DNA from: Clostridiaceae bacterium
Lineage (GTDB): Bacteria; Bacillota; Clostridia; Oscillospirales; Acutalibacteraceae
Direction: 5' to 3'
Assembly (NCBI GenBank): GCA_016287385.1
Contig: JAEEWM010000025.1
Coordinates: forward strand, 1 to 53,169
Length of the DNA: 53,169 bases
Both the position numbers and the translations under genes were made by a program. Of the stretch, positions 36,701-44,737 are shown piece by piece. The notes beneath the pieces are model-generated. The model saw nothing but the letters and a program-made list of their open reading frames with translations, made no database searches and was not told the origin of the DNA. Position 1 is the first letter of the stretch, and each line of letters opens with the position of its first letter.

Positions 36701-38996
36701 TATACCTGACAACTTCTTTGACGGTACTGATATGCGCGGCAGAAGCGATATAGCCGTAAAGGTCGAAAACCGTAGTTATACTCAGCTTCAATTTAAGGCG
36801 CAGCTAAAACCTGATACTTATTACAGGCTCTCCTACGATTACAGGAATTTAGAGGATGTTCCCGAGATTGTGGCCAACGGAAAAGGAACCGTGACGGTTA
36901 ATAAACTGTCATCCAACTCCGGCGGTTATTACAGGAATACGTATGAGATTTATTCGGGATCCGATAATACCACTTATAGCGGATATGATCCCAACACAAG
37001 ATTCAGACTTATAAGATTCGGCGGTTCCGGCGGCAGCAGCGGCGCCGCGTACGTCGGAAATATCCAGCTTTATGAGCTCGCCGGCTCGGGTGGCTCAACT
37101 GTTGGCGCTAATATTGTCGGCAATCTCAACGCCATATTTGCAGATGATAATTACAACACTCTTACGGGCGTAGGAAACACAGTAAATATTACCGCAAACG
37201 AAGACGCTACTGCCGCTCTTGCCCGTGAACAGGCTAACGGTTGGCTCATATTTGAACTGAATGGTCAATTTACGGCGGGAAATATCAAACTCGTAAAGGT
37301 GCCGGCGGGATTTTTCCAATACAAGGCACCCGCGCAGCGCCTTGAAGCACTTCGCAGGGTTATACTCGGATATAACAGCGCCGACGGCTTTGATCCGCTT
37401 TATGATTCGAACGGCGACGGAACACGCAGTAACGTAAAGGACATTGTGCATTCAAAGGCATCTTCCGTTTACGCTGCGGGAACCGCTCAGAATGTAACCG
37501 ACTCAATGAAGGCGGCTCTCCTTGATACCGTTATAATGGTGGATGACGATTCAAGCGGTCAGGGAACAGGCAAAAAGATTTATGTGTCGAACAGCGGCAG
37601 CGACAGTAACAACGGCACGTCCGAAAACACTCCTGTCGCCTCGATTTCCACCGCAAACGATAAGGCTTCCGCCGGTGATACAATTCTCTTAAAGCGCGGA
37701 GATACGTGGCGTACTACCACAAGCGCGAATCCGGCATTTACTCTTAAATCCGGCGTTCATTATACGGCTTACGGTACAGGCGCCAAGCCCGAGCTTTTAG
37801 GCTCCGCTAAAAATTACGGCGGTTCTTCTAACTCAAGCGGGTGGAAGGAGACCTCGAGCGGCTCTCATATTTGGTATTATGATTACGGTTCAAGCTCAAC
37901 GTCCAGTGCCGCTATGATTTACTTTATCGACGCTGACGGTACGGTTCATCCCGGTAAATCAATAGCATCTCCTGATACAAGCAAAAATATTTACACCTAC
38001 TCCGCCGCGGATCTTGACAGCGACCTTGAATTCTTTGCGCCGTATAAGGCAAATATACTTAACGGTGAAACGGGCGGAAATATAACGGCAGGTTCTCTTT
38101 CAAGCCTCGGTCGTATGTACGTCTACTCAACCTCAAATCCCGCAACACGGTTCCCGAGAATTGAAATAGCGTTGGGTCATACTCTTGTTGAGGGTAAAAA
38201 CGGTACATCCGCCTCTGAATCCGGTGTTACGTCACTTAGCAATGTTGCTGTAAAATTCGGCGGACAGCACGGTATAAAGAGCGTCAGCGGAGGAAGCAAT
38301 TTCTGGATAAACAAATGTGAAATCGCTTATATCGGCGGCACTCACCAGTATATGTCTTCCGGCGGCGGTTACAACCGTCTCGGTAACGGCGTTGAGTTCG
38401 GTAACGGCTACACCAACGGCCGCGTTTATGATTCCTACGTTCACGACTGCTTTGACGCCGGTCTTACCTTCCAGTCATATGGCTCCGGCAGCGCAATTAC
38501 ATTCTCAAACATTTATTTCTGCCGTAATGTAATTGAAAACTGCGCGTACAACGTTGAGTTCTTTATGAACAGAAACAATAGCGACAGTATGTCCAATATC
38601 TATATCGAGGATAACATTCTCAGAGATGCGGGCTACGGCTGGGGTTGTTACGACCGTGCCGACGGCGGCTACAGAATCGCCAATATCGCGGCGTCCAAGA
38701 ACACTTATATCAACAACGTAAGCAACACCTATATAAGAAACAATATTATGGATTGCACGAGAATGTCACACGTTATGTGGACCTGGGGCACTGACGGCGT
38801 TGCCAATCACGCGGGTCTTACCGCCACCGGCAACACATACGTTCAGAGGAAAGGCGCCGCGGACTGGGCTGTTATGGCTTACGGACCTATCGCCGGCGGA
38901 TATAAATACGCGAGCGACAAGGCGTCCCTCGCCGCTGCGGTTGCAACCTTCGATACCGCACCGAACGCTGTGGTATGGCTTGGAGCCATCGAATAA
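33756..38996 (+). CDS. Giant secreted modular beta-helix protein A
   Basis: 1746 aa; ATG at 33756 after GAGGTG, with an immediate signal peptide (MKKRVVSALMSVVMAFTCMV, Ala-rich end near 38). Three related ~210-residue beta modules follow; each has a KAxxVG opening, a KxRxxGxKPVL core and a WSI/KWS linker. A CxxCGKNYADP motif links modules two and three. Residues ~810-1110 hold two CBM4/9-like segments (YQFDMDYR, YYRLSYDYR). One dockerin-type Ca loop (DSNGDGTRSNVKD, from Asp1217) is present without a clear partner. Residues ~1274-1746 form a right-handed parallel beta-helix of the pectate-lyase-like type, opening with KIYVSNSGSDSNNGTS and GDTILLKRGDTWR. Role inferred: polysaccharide binding and cleavage at the surface. 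It is paralogous to 44738-49906. It ends before the terminator at 39117. Confidence 0.86.
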   Translation: MKKRVVSALMSVVMAFTCMVALTLVVNTAAPISASATTDTKKAIYVGPSESGQHNIVNVFVPFNLKDYDSTTGQHYIKVKLKARMLGGTKPVLGRLIGASNGGVSAQYPSTTVNTSGNTTYNSSTGYFESDFISVWIGSSNQTYHSGQSDEKCEGITIGNAQHKTTAGSTTNTVIDADWNASFIFTDVVFEFYNSSKTLINSNIAPAIDEEHFNGDAQYFFRDIVSTNGACTGNEHLFEAPKDMWSIDTSYSKVKLIDVPADYCNGNSGVTFNSVAATSTTIAHYTSPSYSDLKFAALPGGGYEVISDITKKMVVISENVSGGRRNANIAIPLYLDQWWATAEAPNVASYRCYVKVTANIKRLSGSGKPMLTRVLGDTRTYKTFGSPACAWNTTSGESGLEYTTYNASTGEFVGWVRLWRGSRGQLFPNGLNEIVVIGNSEIGADSTDNSFTSSFAVTDIQLDLYGSDGSTHTSLVKSDIAPHFSADTLNDDSYAYIGASSTTTSHSDDNGRSLARASGRKWSVCGDPYMVNVYDVTSCFASGHSVSHNPETSTSIEHYHCATCGKNYADPYGNVEIADISAAQKLILVRSTGATAVNAIMPLDFQDAVDDSDGDATYNYYLFRCKMKIFGDKMPVLSVMRADDSSIAGAWTEIGYSTYGTGSPLFTSYDDATGIYTAVIKLQISDGNDYDAYSRREPNTMAHHAILLGNGKYQAGYDPRDTSYFSSFAFTNPELYKLSSMNDPASITGNDLCANVTDKSLNTASTYRFSAAAGSADRSVNNVMAAPVGKWSFTSTYWAINNNIPEGFFEGTVQPKMLKWAGYNSSSSQIAVRDEVFLEKGATYQFDMDYRAFNGTIPYISLCYSSGSYADAVVTPTADNVDGSHMSVQFTMPSDARTTGDGNFRLCLGINWEGRNMSNVYYANLSLCKVEGGVVTGRNRFASGDFAFGSIGSITSSNYNSNFFGYVDPANAYKYTENRFMAIPDNFFDGTDMRGRSDIAVKVENRSYTQLQFKAQLKPDTYYRLSYDYRNLEDVPEIVANGKGTVTVNKLSSNSGGYYRNTYEIYSGSDNTTYSGYDPNTRFRLIRFGGSGGSSGAAYVGNIQLYELAGSGGSTVGANIVGNLNAIFADDNYNTLTGVGNTVNITANEDATAALAREQANGWLIFELNGQFTAGNIKLVKVPAGFFQYKAPAQRLEALRRVILGYNSADGFDPLYDSNGDGTRSNVKDIVHSKASSVYAAGTAQNVTDSMKAALLDTVIMVDDDSSGQGTGKKIYVSNSGSDSNNGTSENTPVASISTANDKASAGDTILLKRGDTWRTTTSANPAFTLKSGVHYTAYGTGAKPELLGSAKNYGGSSNSSGWKETSSGSHIWYYDYGSSSTSSAAMIYFIDADGTVHPGKSIASPDTSKNIYTYSAADLDSDLEFFAPYKANILNGETGGNITAGSLSSLGRMYVYSTSNPATRFPRIEIALGHTLVEGKNGTSASESGVTSLSNVAVKFGGQHGIKSVSGGSNFWINKCEIAYIGGTHQYMSSGGGYNRLGNGVEFGNGYTNGRVYDSYVHDCFDAGLTFQSYGSGSAITFSNIYFCRNVIENCAYNVEFFMNRNNSDSMSNIYIEDNILRDAGYGWGCYDRADGGYRIANIAASKNTYINNVSNTYIRNNIMDCTRMSHVMWTWGTDGVANHAGLTATGNTYVQRKGAADWAVMAYGPIAGGYKYASDKASLAAAVATFDTAPNAVVWLGAIE

Positions 38997-39116
38997 CAAA
39001 GTAAGCACAATATCGGCGGTTATACCGTAAAAAGCACAAGCGCGGAGGGAATACCCGACCGTCATAAGGAAGTTTTTTCACCTCACGTTCGAGTGGTGAG
39101 TAAGTGCGCACTTAAG

Positions 39117-39151
39117 AAAAGCAGACTGAGAACAAAATCAGTCTGCTTTTT
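39117..39151 (+). terminator. Rho-independent terminator after beta-helix protein A
   Basis: AAAAGCAGACTGA (39117-39129) pairs with TCAGTCTGCTTTT (39138-39150), followed by T. It lies about 120 bases past the stop at 38996. Confidence 0.82.
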
Positions 39152-39166
39152 CGTATTCAACCGGTA

Positions 39167-39284
39167 TAATGAAGACGGGCTATGCCCTAATGAAGACGGC
39201 AACTGCGTTGCCTAATGAAGCGAAGCCGCCCGCTTGAAGAAAACCGTTGAATTCGAATTTCTTCATTAGCGAAGCGTCTTCATT
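39167..39284. repeat. Cluster of TAATGAAG repeats with internal mini-hairpins
   Basis: Direct copies of TAATGAAG occur at 39167, 39188 and 39213, followed by inverted copies CTTCATTA (39261) and CTTCATT (39278). Short self-complementary inserts (GGGCTATGCCC, GGCAACTGCGTTGCC) separate the direct copies. The whole segment can fold back on itself. It has no open frame. It may be a small non-autonomous or REP-like element. Confidence 0.5.
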
Positions 39285-39366
39285 TTCGGCGCGGCAAAGT
39301 TTATACATAATACTTCCTTATCACGTCGCGCCGAAACCTCCGCGCTTGTCAGGCGTTTTATGATTG

Positions 39367-40248
39367 TTATTTGTCCTTTTTGGTTATTGTACGGAACTTT
39401 TTCGGCGTAATACCGCGTTCCTGTTTAAAGCACTTGATAAAATAACTTAAATCTGAAAAGCCGCATTCTATTGCTATTTCATCAAGCGTCATAGATGAAG
39501 ACGATAAAAGATCCATTGACTTCTCAATACGCTTTTTGATGACGTAACTTGAAAACGGAACGCCGAAAACCGATTTAAAATTTCGGCTGAAATAACTGTA
39601 ATTCATTGTGCAGTACTTGGCTGCTTCGCTAAGCGTTATTGTGGGACACTTTTCAGTAATATATGGCTCTAATTTTGCAAAGAAATCCGTGTCTTTCGTG
39701 CTTGATATTGATGCCGGCACCACAGCGCGCTGCTTTATTATATATGACATTATGCTCATTATATTTGCTCGCAGCGCCAAGCGCTTTGCAAAATCGTTGT
39801 GAGAATAGTTTTCGAGAGAATCGAAAAACAATGCGGAGAATTGGCTGTCGGTTTCCTTCTGACAACGAAACAGTTCAAAATTGCCGAGAAGGGACAAATA
39901 ATACTCTACTGACGGAATGTTACGGCTTGAAGGTACATGTAAAATCTGGTTCAAAAATTGCAGAACAATGTGGTGATTTGTTTCGCTTTTTGCAACGATT
40001 TTGTGCGGTATGTTGGGCGCAATATAGATAAAATCACCCGGCTTAAGCGTGACTACTTCCGAAAAAAGATGAACTTCAAGTTCTCCGGTTGCGCAGTAGA
40101 TCAACTCTATTTTATCATGATAGTGATAAATCGGGGCGGGACCGTGATTATATATCACGCGGTTCAGACAATGCATATAAAACGGCAAATCACTTTCTTT
40201 CGGATAGTTAAAAGCCTTCTTTTCATTGATCGGTTTTTGCTCTGTCAT
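39367..40248 (-). CDS. AraC-family regulator with cupin sensor
   Basis: 293 aa; ATG at 40248 after TTGAGGTGA. The N-terminal cupin region (~30-110) has YHYHDKIELIYC, LKPGDFIYIAPNIPH and related sugar-sensor features. The C-terminal double helix-turn-helix (~190-290) has LSEAAKYCTMNYSYFSRNFK and TLDEIAIECGFSDLSYFIKC. It is divergent from the permease/binding-protein/beta-helix operon, so it is the likely sugar-responsive activator of that operon and perhaps of 33756. Confidence 0.9.
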   Translation of the reverse strand: MTEQKPINEKKAFNYPKESDLPFYMHCLNRVIYNHGPAPIYHYHDKIELIYCATGELEVHLFSEVVTLKPGDFIYIAPNIPHKIVAKSETNHHIVLQFLNQILHVPSSRNIPSVEYYLSLLGNFELFRCQKETDSQFSALFFDSLENYSHNDFAKRLALRANIMSIMSYIIKQRAVVPASISSTKDTDFFAKLEPYITEKCPTITLSEAAKYCTMNYSYFSRNFKSVFGVPFSSYVIKKRIEKSMDLLSSSSMTLDEIAIECGFSDLSYFIKCFKQERGITPKKFRTITKKDK

Positions 40249-40592
40249 AATGTCACCTCAAGAAAATAAAATATTTGCGATACACTTTAATTAAAAATAT
40301 AACATTTTTTTCAAAAAATCAAGATGCAATATAAAAGCAACTCGCCTTAAATGGCTTTTTAACGCACTTTTATGCGCTTGGTTGTGCTATTTTGCCTTTT
40401 CCCCGTTTGTAAAATATTTCATAAAATTAAAAAAAATATTTATAGTATTTATTTTGTTTAAGTTATATAATAAAATTATACCATTCTGTTGACAGTTTGA
40501 ATAATGTATATAATCCATGCAATTACACTTGGAACCATATTTGATTTGCGGTGCCGAAACGGCAGGAAGCATAAGAGAAGGTGAATCCGAAA
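40249..40592. other. AT-rich divergent control region
   Basis: 344 bases between the AraC gene and the permease gene. TTGACA (40489-40494) and TATAAT (40509-40514) face the operon but with a 14-base spacer, which is short for sigma-70 and would suit an activator-dependent promoter. No gene is seen. Confidence 0.45.
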
Positions 40593-41540
40593 TTGAGATT
40601 TAATCTTGATAAAATAAAGAAACATTCATACGGCACATTATACTATGTGGTGAGATATCTGATTCTGCTTGCGTTTGTTTACGTCCTTGCTTATCCGTTT
40701 GCCTTTATGGCGATGAACGCTCTGAAATCCACCGGGGATTGGCTTGATCCCACGGTCGAGTGGGTGCCGAAGCACATATCGCTTAAAAGCGTTCACTTGT
40801 CAATGATAGTCCTTAAATACTGGTCGTCATTGTTCAGTACGATGATAAACGGCATAGTGGCCGCACTGCTGTCTTTTATATCCTGCTCTTTTGTCGCTTA
40901 CGGGTTGGCGAGATTTAACTTCAGGGGAAAACGTTTTTTGATGGTGGTGATGGTTCTTTGTATTCTGATCCCCGATACGATGATAATGATTCCAAGCTAC
41001 GATAATTTCAGGCATCTTGACGTTTTGGGAATTCTGGGTTGGCTGTCGAAACTGACGGGTGTCGAACTGCGACCGAGTATTTTGAATACGCCGCTTGTGT
41101 TTTGGCTGCCGGCTTTGTTTGCAACAGGTCTGAAAAACGGTTTTTTCATTTACATATATCTGCAATTCTTTAAGGGCTTGCCGAAAGAACTTGAAGAGGC
41201 GGCGTGGATAGACGGCGCGGGACCGTGGAAAACGTTTTTGCGTATAGTGCTTCCGTCATCAGGCGCCGCGGCAGTAACGGTTTTAGTCTTTTCGGTCGTG
41301 TGGTATTACAACGATTATTATCAGGCGCAGATATACCTTTCGGACCATTTTCCGCTGAGCGTAATGCTGGCAAACCTTAAAACGCTTCTTACCGGCGACG
41401 TTATCGGAAAGCAGACCTTTGCAATCGGTCTTCTGATACTGACCTGCTCGTTTATTTGTATTTTGCCGCTTTTGATGTTTTTTATGTTCATGCAGCGGCG
41501 GTTTGTTAAAAGTATAGCCACCTGCGGTATTGTGGGTTAA
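40593..41540 (+). CDS. MalG-type ABC sugar transporter permease
   Basis: 315 aa from a TTG at 40593, which is 9 bases after GAAGGTGA; an alternative GTG at 40581 would overlap that site. The protein has about six membrane segments and the inner-loop EAA motif ELEEAAWIDGAGPWKTF that contacts the ATPase. This is the second-permease (CUT1, MalG-like) type. The gene is first in the operon and lies 22 bases before the solute-binding protein. The matching MalF-type permease and the ATPase are not in the window; the ATPase is often a shared one encoded elsewhere in Firmicutes, but the missing MalF partner is unusual. Confidence 0.87.
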   Translation: MRFNLDKIKKHSYGTLYYVVRYLILLAFVYVLAYPFAFMAMNALKSTGDWLDPTVEWVPKHISLKSVHLSMIVLKYWSSLFSTMINGIVAALLSFISCSFVAYGLARFNFRGKRFLMVVMVLCILIPDTMIMIPSYDNFRHLDVLGILGWLSKLTGVELRPSILNTPLVFWLPALFATGLKNGFFIYIYLQFFKGLPKELEEAAWIDGAGPWKTFLRIVLPSSGAAAVTVLVFSVVWYYNDYYQAQIYLSDHFPLSVMLANLKTLLTGDVIGKQTFAIGLLILTCSFICILPLLMFFMFMQRRFVKSIATCGIVG

Positions 41541-41562
41541 TAATCATAAAGGAGAAATTGCT

Positions 41563-43005
41563 ATGAAAAAAGAATTAATGAGAATTATTTGCTTACTTCT
41601 TGCGGTTGTTTTCGCGTTTTCGCTTTCTTCCTGCAAAAAACAAGGCGACGGCTTTTCCGCAAGTCTTGACGAGGCGGATGAGAACTGGGACATTGAGTCA
41701 GGCAACTCAGATATCAACGTCGATTCGGGCGAAAACGGCTCTTCCGGCAATACGGATTCATCCGGCGGTACCAAAGCCCCGGCGGTAAACAACGCCGATA
41801 AACTCGCATGGAAAGATCTGGTTGCTCAGATGCCCTCAAACCTGCGCGGAACTTCGATCAACGTTTATTCGTGGAACGACGTGAAGGATGTGACGGGCGC
41901 TGAAAAAGTAATAAGCGATTTTACCAGGCAGACCGGCATTAAGGTCAACTGGGAAAAGGGCAGCTATGAGAACTATGATTCCGAAATAGCGGCAAAGATA
42001 AACAGCGGTACGGCGCCGGACGTTATTCGCTATAATAACCCGCTTATATCAAGAATGTCGCTGACTCAGGATGTTAAGTCCGCAACCGGTTACGACTTCA
42101 AAGGCGATATATGGGACAGCGCGCTTACTTCCGTTTACACCGTAAAGAACAAGATTTACGGCGTAAATCTCAAAAACACGTTTAACCAACAGCCGACTGT
42201 GGTTATGTATTGTAAATCTACCATAAGCAGATATAAACTCGACGATCCTTACGATCTCTGGAAAGAGGGCAAGTGGACGTGGACAGCTTTTCGTAATCTT
42301 TGCAAGGAATTCAGAAAGCAAACGTCAAGACCCGCGTGGATGACCTCTAATCAGCTTGATTATTTATGGTTCAGCGGTGTGAGCATGATTAAATTTGACG
42401 GCAAGAAATTCGTCAATAATTTATCTGACCGTAAGGTAATAGACGCTTTGAGGGCTTGTACGCATAACAAAGAGGACGGCATGGTTTCCGATACGACCCG
42501 TGAATCCGATAAATTGGAAAACGGCACGTATCTTTTCTACACCGATAACATTATCGGCGCACGCAGGACCGACTATCATTACTCGACTGCAAAGGCGAAC
42601 GACGACCTCTACTGCGTGCCGGTTCCCACGGGGATAACCGATAAATACTATCAGCCGTATAACGAATATGAGGCGTACGGCATACCGAAGGGCGCTAAAA
42701 ACCCCCAGGCGGTTTACTATTATCTGCGTTATTATCTTGACGCCAACAATTACGACAGCAGTATGTTTTTCTGCAACGATCAGGTACTCGAAACCTACAA
42801 ATGGTGCAGAAGTCAGCAGAACGTTCACCCCGTAATAGACAGAGGTCTTACCAAAGTAGTAGGCAATGAAAACGCCGGTCTTGAAGCGTATATGCGTAAA
42901 GTGGGAAACGAGGCGCAGTTACAGAACGAAATAGATACTGTTGCAAAGCCGACTGTTGATCGCGCCGTAAAGCAGGCAAACAAAACACTTGAAAAATTCA
43001 GTTGA
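41563..43005 (+). CDS. Extracellular solute-binding lipoprotein (sugar ABC transporter)
   Basis: 480 aa; ATG at 41563 after AAAGGAGAAA. A lipoprotein signal with the lipobox ending at Cys24 (FSLSSC) is followed by an acidic Ser/Gly-rich linker (to ~80), then a family-1 binding-protein fold (SINVYSWNDVKDV, FTRQTGIKVNWEKG, INSGTAPDVIRYNNP, late YEAYGIPKGAKNP). It delivers an oligosaccharide to the permease encoded 22 bases upstream. The next gene starts 19 bases downstream. The ligand is unknown; context suggests a product of the beta-helix enzymes. Confidence 0.9.
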   Translation: MKKELMRIICLLLAVVFAFSLSSCKKQGDGFSASLDEADENWDIESGNSDINVDSGENGSSGNTDSSGGTKAPAVNNADKLAWKDLVAQMPSNLRGTSINVYSWNDVKDVTGAEKVISDFTRQTGIKVNWEKGSYENYDSEIAAKINSGTAPDVIRYNNPLISRMSLTQDVKSATGYDFKGDIWDSALTSVYTVKNKIYGVNLKNTFNQQPTVVMYCKSTISRYKLDDPYDLWKEGKWTWTAFRNLCKEFRKQTSRPAWMTSNQLDYLWFSGVSMIKFDGKKFVNNLSDRKVIDALRACTHNKEDGMVSDTTRESDKLENGTYLFYTDNIIGARRTDYHYSTAKANDDLYCVPVPTGITDKYYQPYNEYEAYGIPKGAKNPQAVYYYLRYYLDANNYDSSMFFCNDQVLETYKWCRSQQNVHPVIDRGLTKVVGNENAGLEAYMRKVGNEAQLQNEIDTVAKPTVDRAVKQANKTLEKFS

Positions 43006-43024
43006 TTTTTTACGGAGGACGGTA

Positions 43025-44704
43025 ATGAAAAGAATAATTGCGGTTATATTGGCAATTATGCTCCTTGCGATTTGCTGTGCCTGCGGACGTGATAAAGCAA
43101 ACAAGAATAATGCGGAAAAGAAAAACAATACTTCCTCGCACGGTTCCGATGATACTTCTTCCGGCGACGGTGATGAGGTTGATCCCGCAGATGATCAGTC
43201 TTTGACGCCCGGCAGCGTATCCTTGGAAGACGATACCATAACTGAGACCTATATCACGGTGGATGACGATAATAATATTGCCGAAATCCTGCCCGAATAC
43301 GGTACCGCTCCGGCAACGCTCAATACAAAGTGGAACGCTGACTGTACGCGCAAATCCGGGTATTCGGACGCGCAGGCGAATGCGCTTCGCGAAAAGGTGC
43401 TCGGTTCGGGAAATACTGCGAGTATTTATAAAATCACCGGAACCACCTATTATGTTTCCCCGCGCGGAAACGACGATAATGACGGTAAATCTCCGCAAAG
43501 GGCGTTTAAGACCACAAGGGCTTCAGTTTTTTCAAGGAACATCTTAAAACCGGGAGACGCGGTTCTGTTTGAACGCGGAGGGCTTTGGCGGCTTACCAAT
43601 CCGGTGAAATGTAAAGAGGGCGTTATATACGGCAGTTACGGCGAAGGCGAAAAACCCACCTTTTACGGTTCTGCGTATAACTACGCAAATTCCGAATTCT
43701 GGGTGCCGAGCACAAGGGAAAATATCTGGAAGGTAACGGTTGCGGATATAGACGTCGGTCTGATTGTTTTTAATCACGGTGAAATGGTAGGCACTAAAAA
43801 GCTTAACGGGCTTATTGCTCTTGAAAAGAACGGCGATTTTTACTTTAACCGGAATCAGGATACCGTTTATCTCTACTATGACGGCGGTAACCCCGGAAAG
43901 GTGTTCAAGGATATTGAGATAGGGCTTAAAAAGGCCGCCTTTACCGCGGGCAATGCACCGGATATAACTATTGATAATCTACGCATCAAATATATCGGTG
44001 CTTTCGGCATTTCCGTATGCGGATGTGATAATTTTACCGTAACCAACTGCGAGGTGGGTTTCATCGGCGGAGCGATACAAAGCGGAACACTGCGCTACGG
44101 CAACGGCATTCAGGTATGGAACGGCGTTGACGGTCACAGAATTGAAAATTGCTGGGTATATCAAGTTTATGACGCCGCCGTTTCATTTCAGGGTGATTAT
44201 ACCTACTCCGCGTCCCGCATGAGCGACGAGTATAAGGATATCACTTACAAGGGCAATCTTTTTGAATATTCGACTTATTCGGTCGAATTCTGGCATGCGA
44301 ACTCGGGTGATACAACAAAAGGCATATCCGACGCGGTTATTAAGAATTTTCAATGTGTTGATAACATAAGCCGTTTTGCCGGTTACGGTTTTGGGAGACA
44401 GCGCACCGACCACGCGGGATATCATATCTGCGTATTCAGTCACACTTTCCCGAACGCTGAATCTAATGCGATAAAGAATAATATTTTTGACTGCTCGGAC
44501 AGTTATATTGTTCGTTGGAATTTCAGCACCGACTCAAACTACGGCGAGTGGGATATAAGCGGCAACACATATTTCCACGGTAAGAACAGATTCGGCGATG
44601 CAATTTGGTACGGCGGTATGCGAAGCGCCGGCAATCTTTCAACGCTTGAAGCCGCGGTCAGGCTTTTTGATTCCAACCCTAAATCCATTAAATGGATTGG
44701 TTGA
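43025..44704 (+). CDS. Right-handed beta-helix lipoprotein (polysaccharide-lyase-like)
   Basis: 559 aa; ATG at 43025 after GGAGG. A short hydrophobic signal ends in LLAICCAC, so it is probably a lipoprotein (modified Cys at 17, 18 or 20). A charged Ser/Asp-rich linker runs to ~140, then a parallel beta-helix domain opens with TYYVSPRGNDDNDGKSP and GDAVLFERGGLWR. It has the same coil sequence style as the C-terminal halves of the proteins at 33756 and 44738 (CEVGFIGGA, GNGIQVWNG, NLFEYSTYSVEFW). This is the minimal stand-alone version of that catalytic unit, tethered to the membrane. The reaction (lyase, hydrolase or epimerase) cannot be fixed from the sequence. Confidence 0.85.
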   Translation: MKRIIAVILAIMLLAICCACGRDKANKNNAEKKNNTSSHGSDDTSSGDGDEVDPADDQSLTPGSVSLEDDTITETYITVDDDNNIAEILPEYGTAPATLNTKWNADCTRKSGYSDAQANALREKVLGSGNTASIYKITGTTYYVSPRGNDDNDGKSPQRAFKTTRASVFSRNILKPGDAVLFERGGLWRLTNPVKCKEGVIYGSYGEGEKPTFYGSAYNYANSEFWVPSTRENIWKVTVADIDVGLIVFNHGEMVGTKKLNGLIALEKNGDFYFNRNQDTVYLYYDGGNPGKVFKDIEIGLKKAAFTAGNAPDITIDNLRIKYIGAFGISVCGCDNFTVTNCEVGFIGGAIQSGTLRYGNGIQVWNGVDGHRIENCWVYQVYDAAVSFQGDYTYSASRMSDEYKDITYKGNLFEYSTYSVEFWHANSGDTTKGISDAVIKNFQCVDNISRFAGYGFGRQRTDHAGYHICVFSHTFPNAESNAIKNNIFDCSDSYIVRWNFSTDSNYGEWDISGNTYFHGKNRFGDAIWYGGMRSAGNLSTLEAAVRLFDSNPKSIKWIG

Positions 44705-44737
44705 TTATATAAACTTACTTTTTAGGAGGTAATCAAT

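Noticed and set aside
39167-39284. CRISPR array
   Set aside because: The repeat units are only 8 bases, spacing is uneven, copies are inverted, and no cas gene is nearby.
40489-40514. TTGACA/TATAAT pair as a standard promoter of the permease operon
   Set aside because: The spacer is 14 bases; noted in the control region but not called as a promoter.
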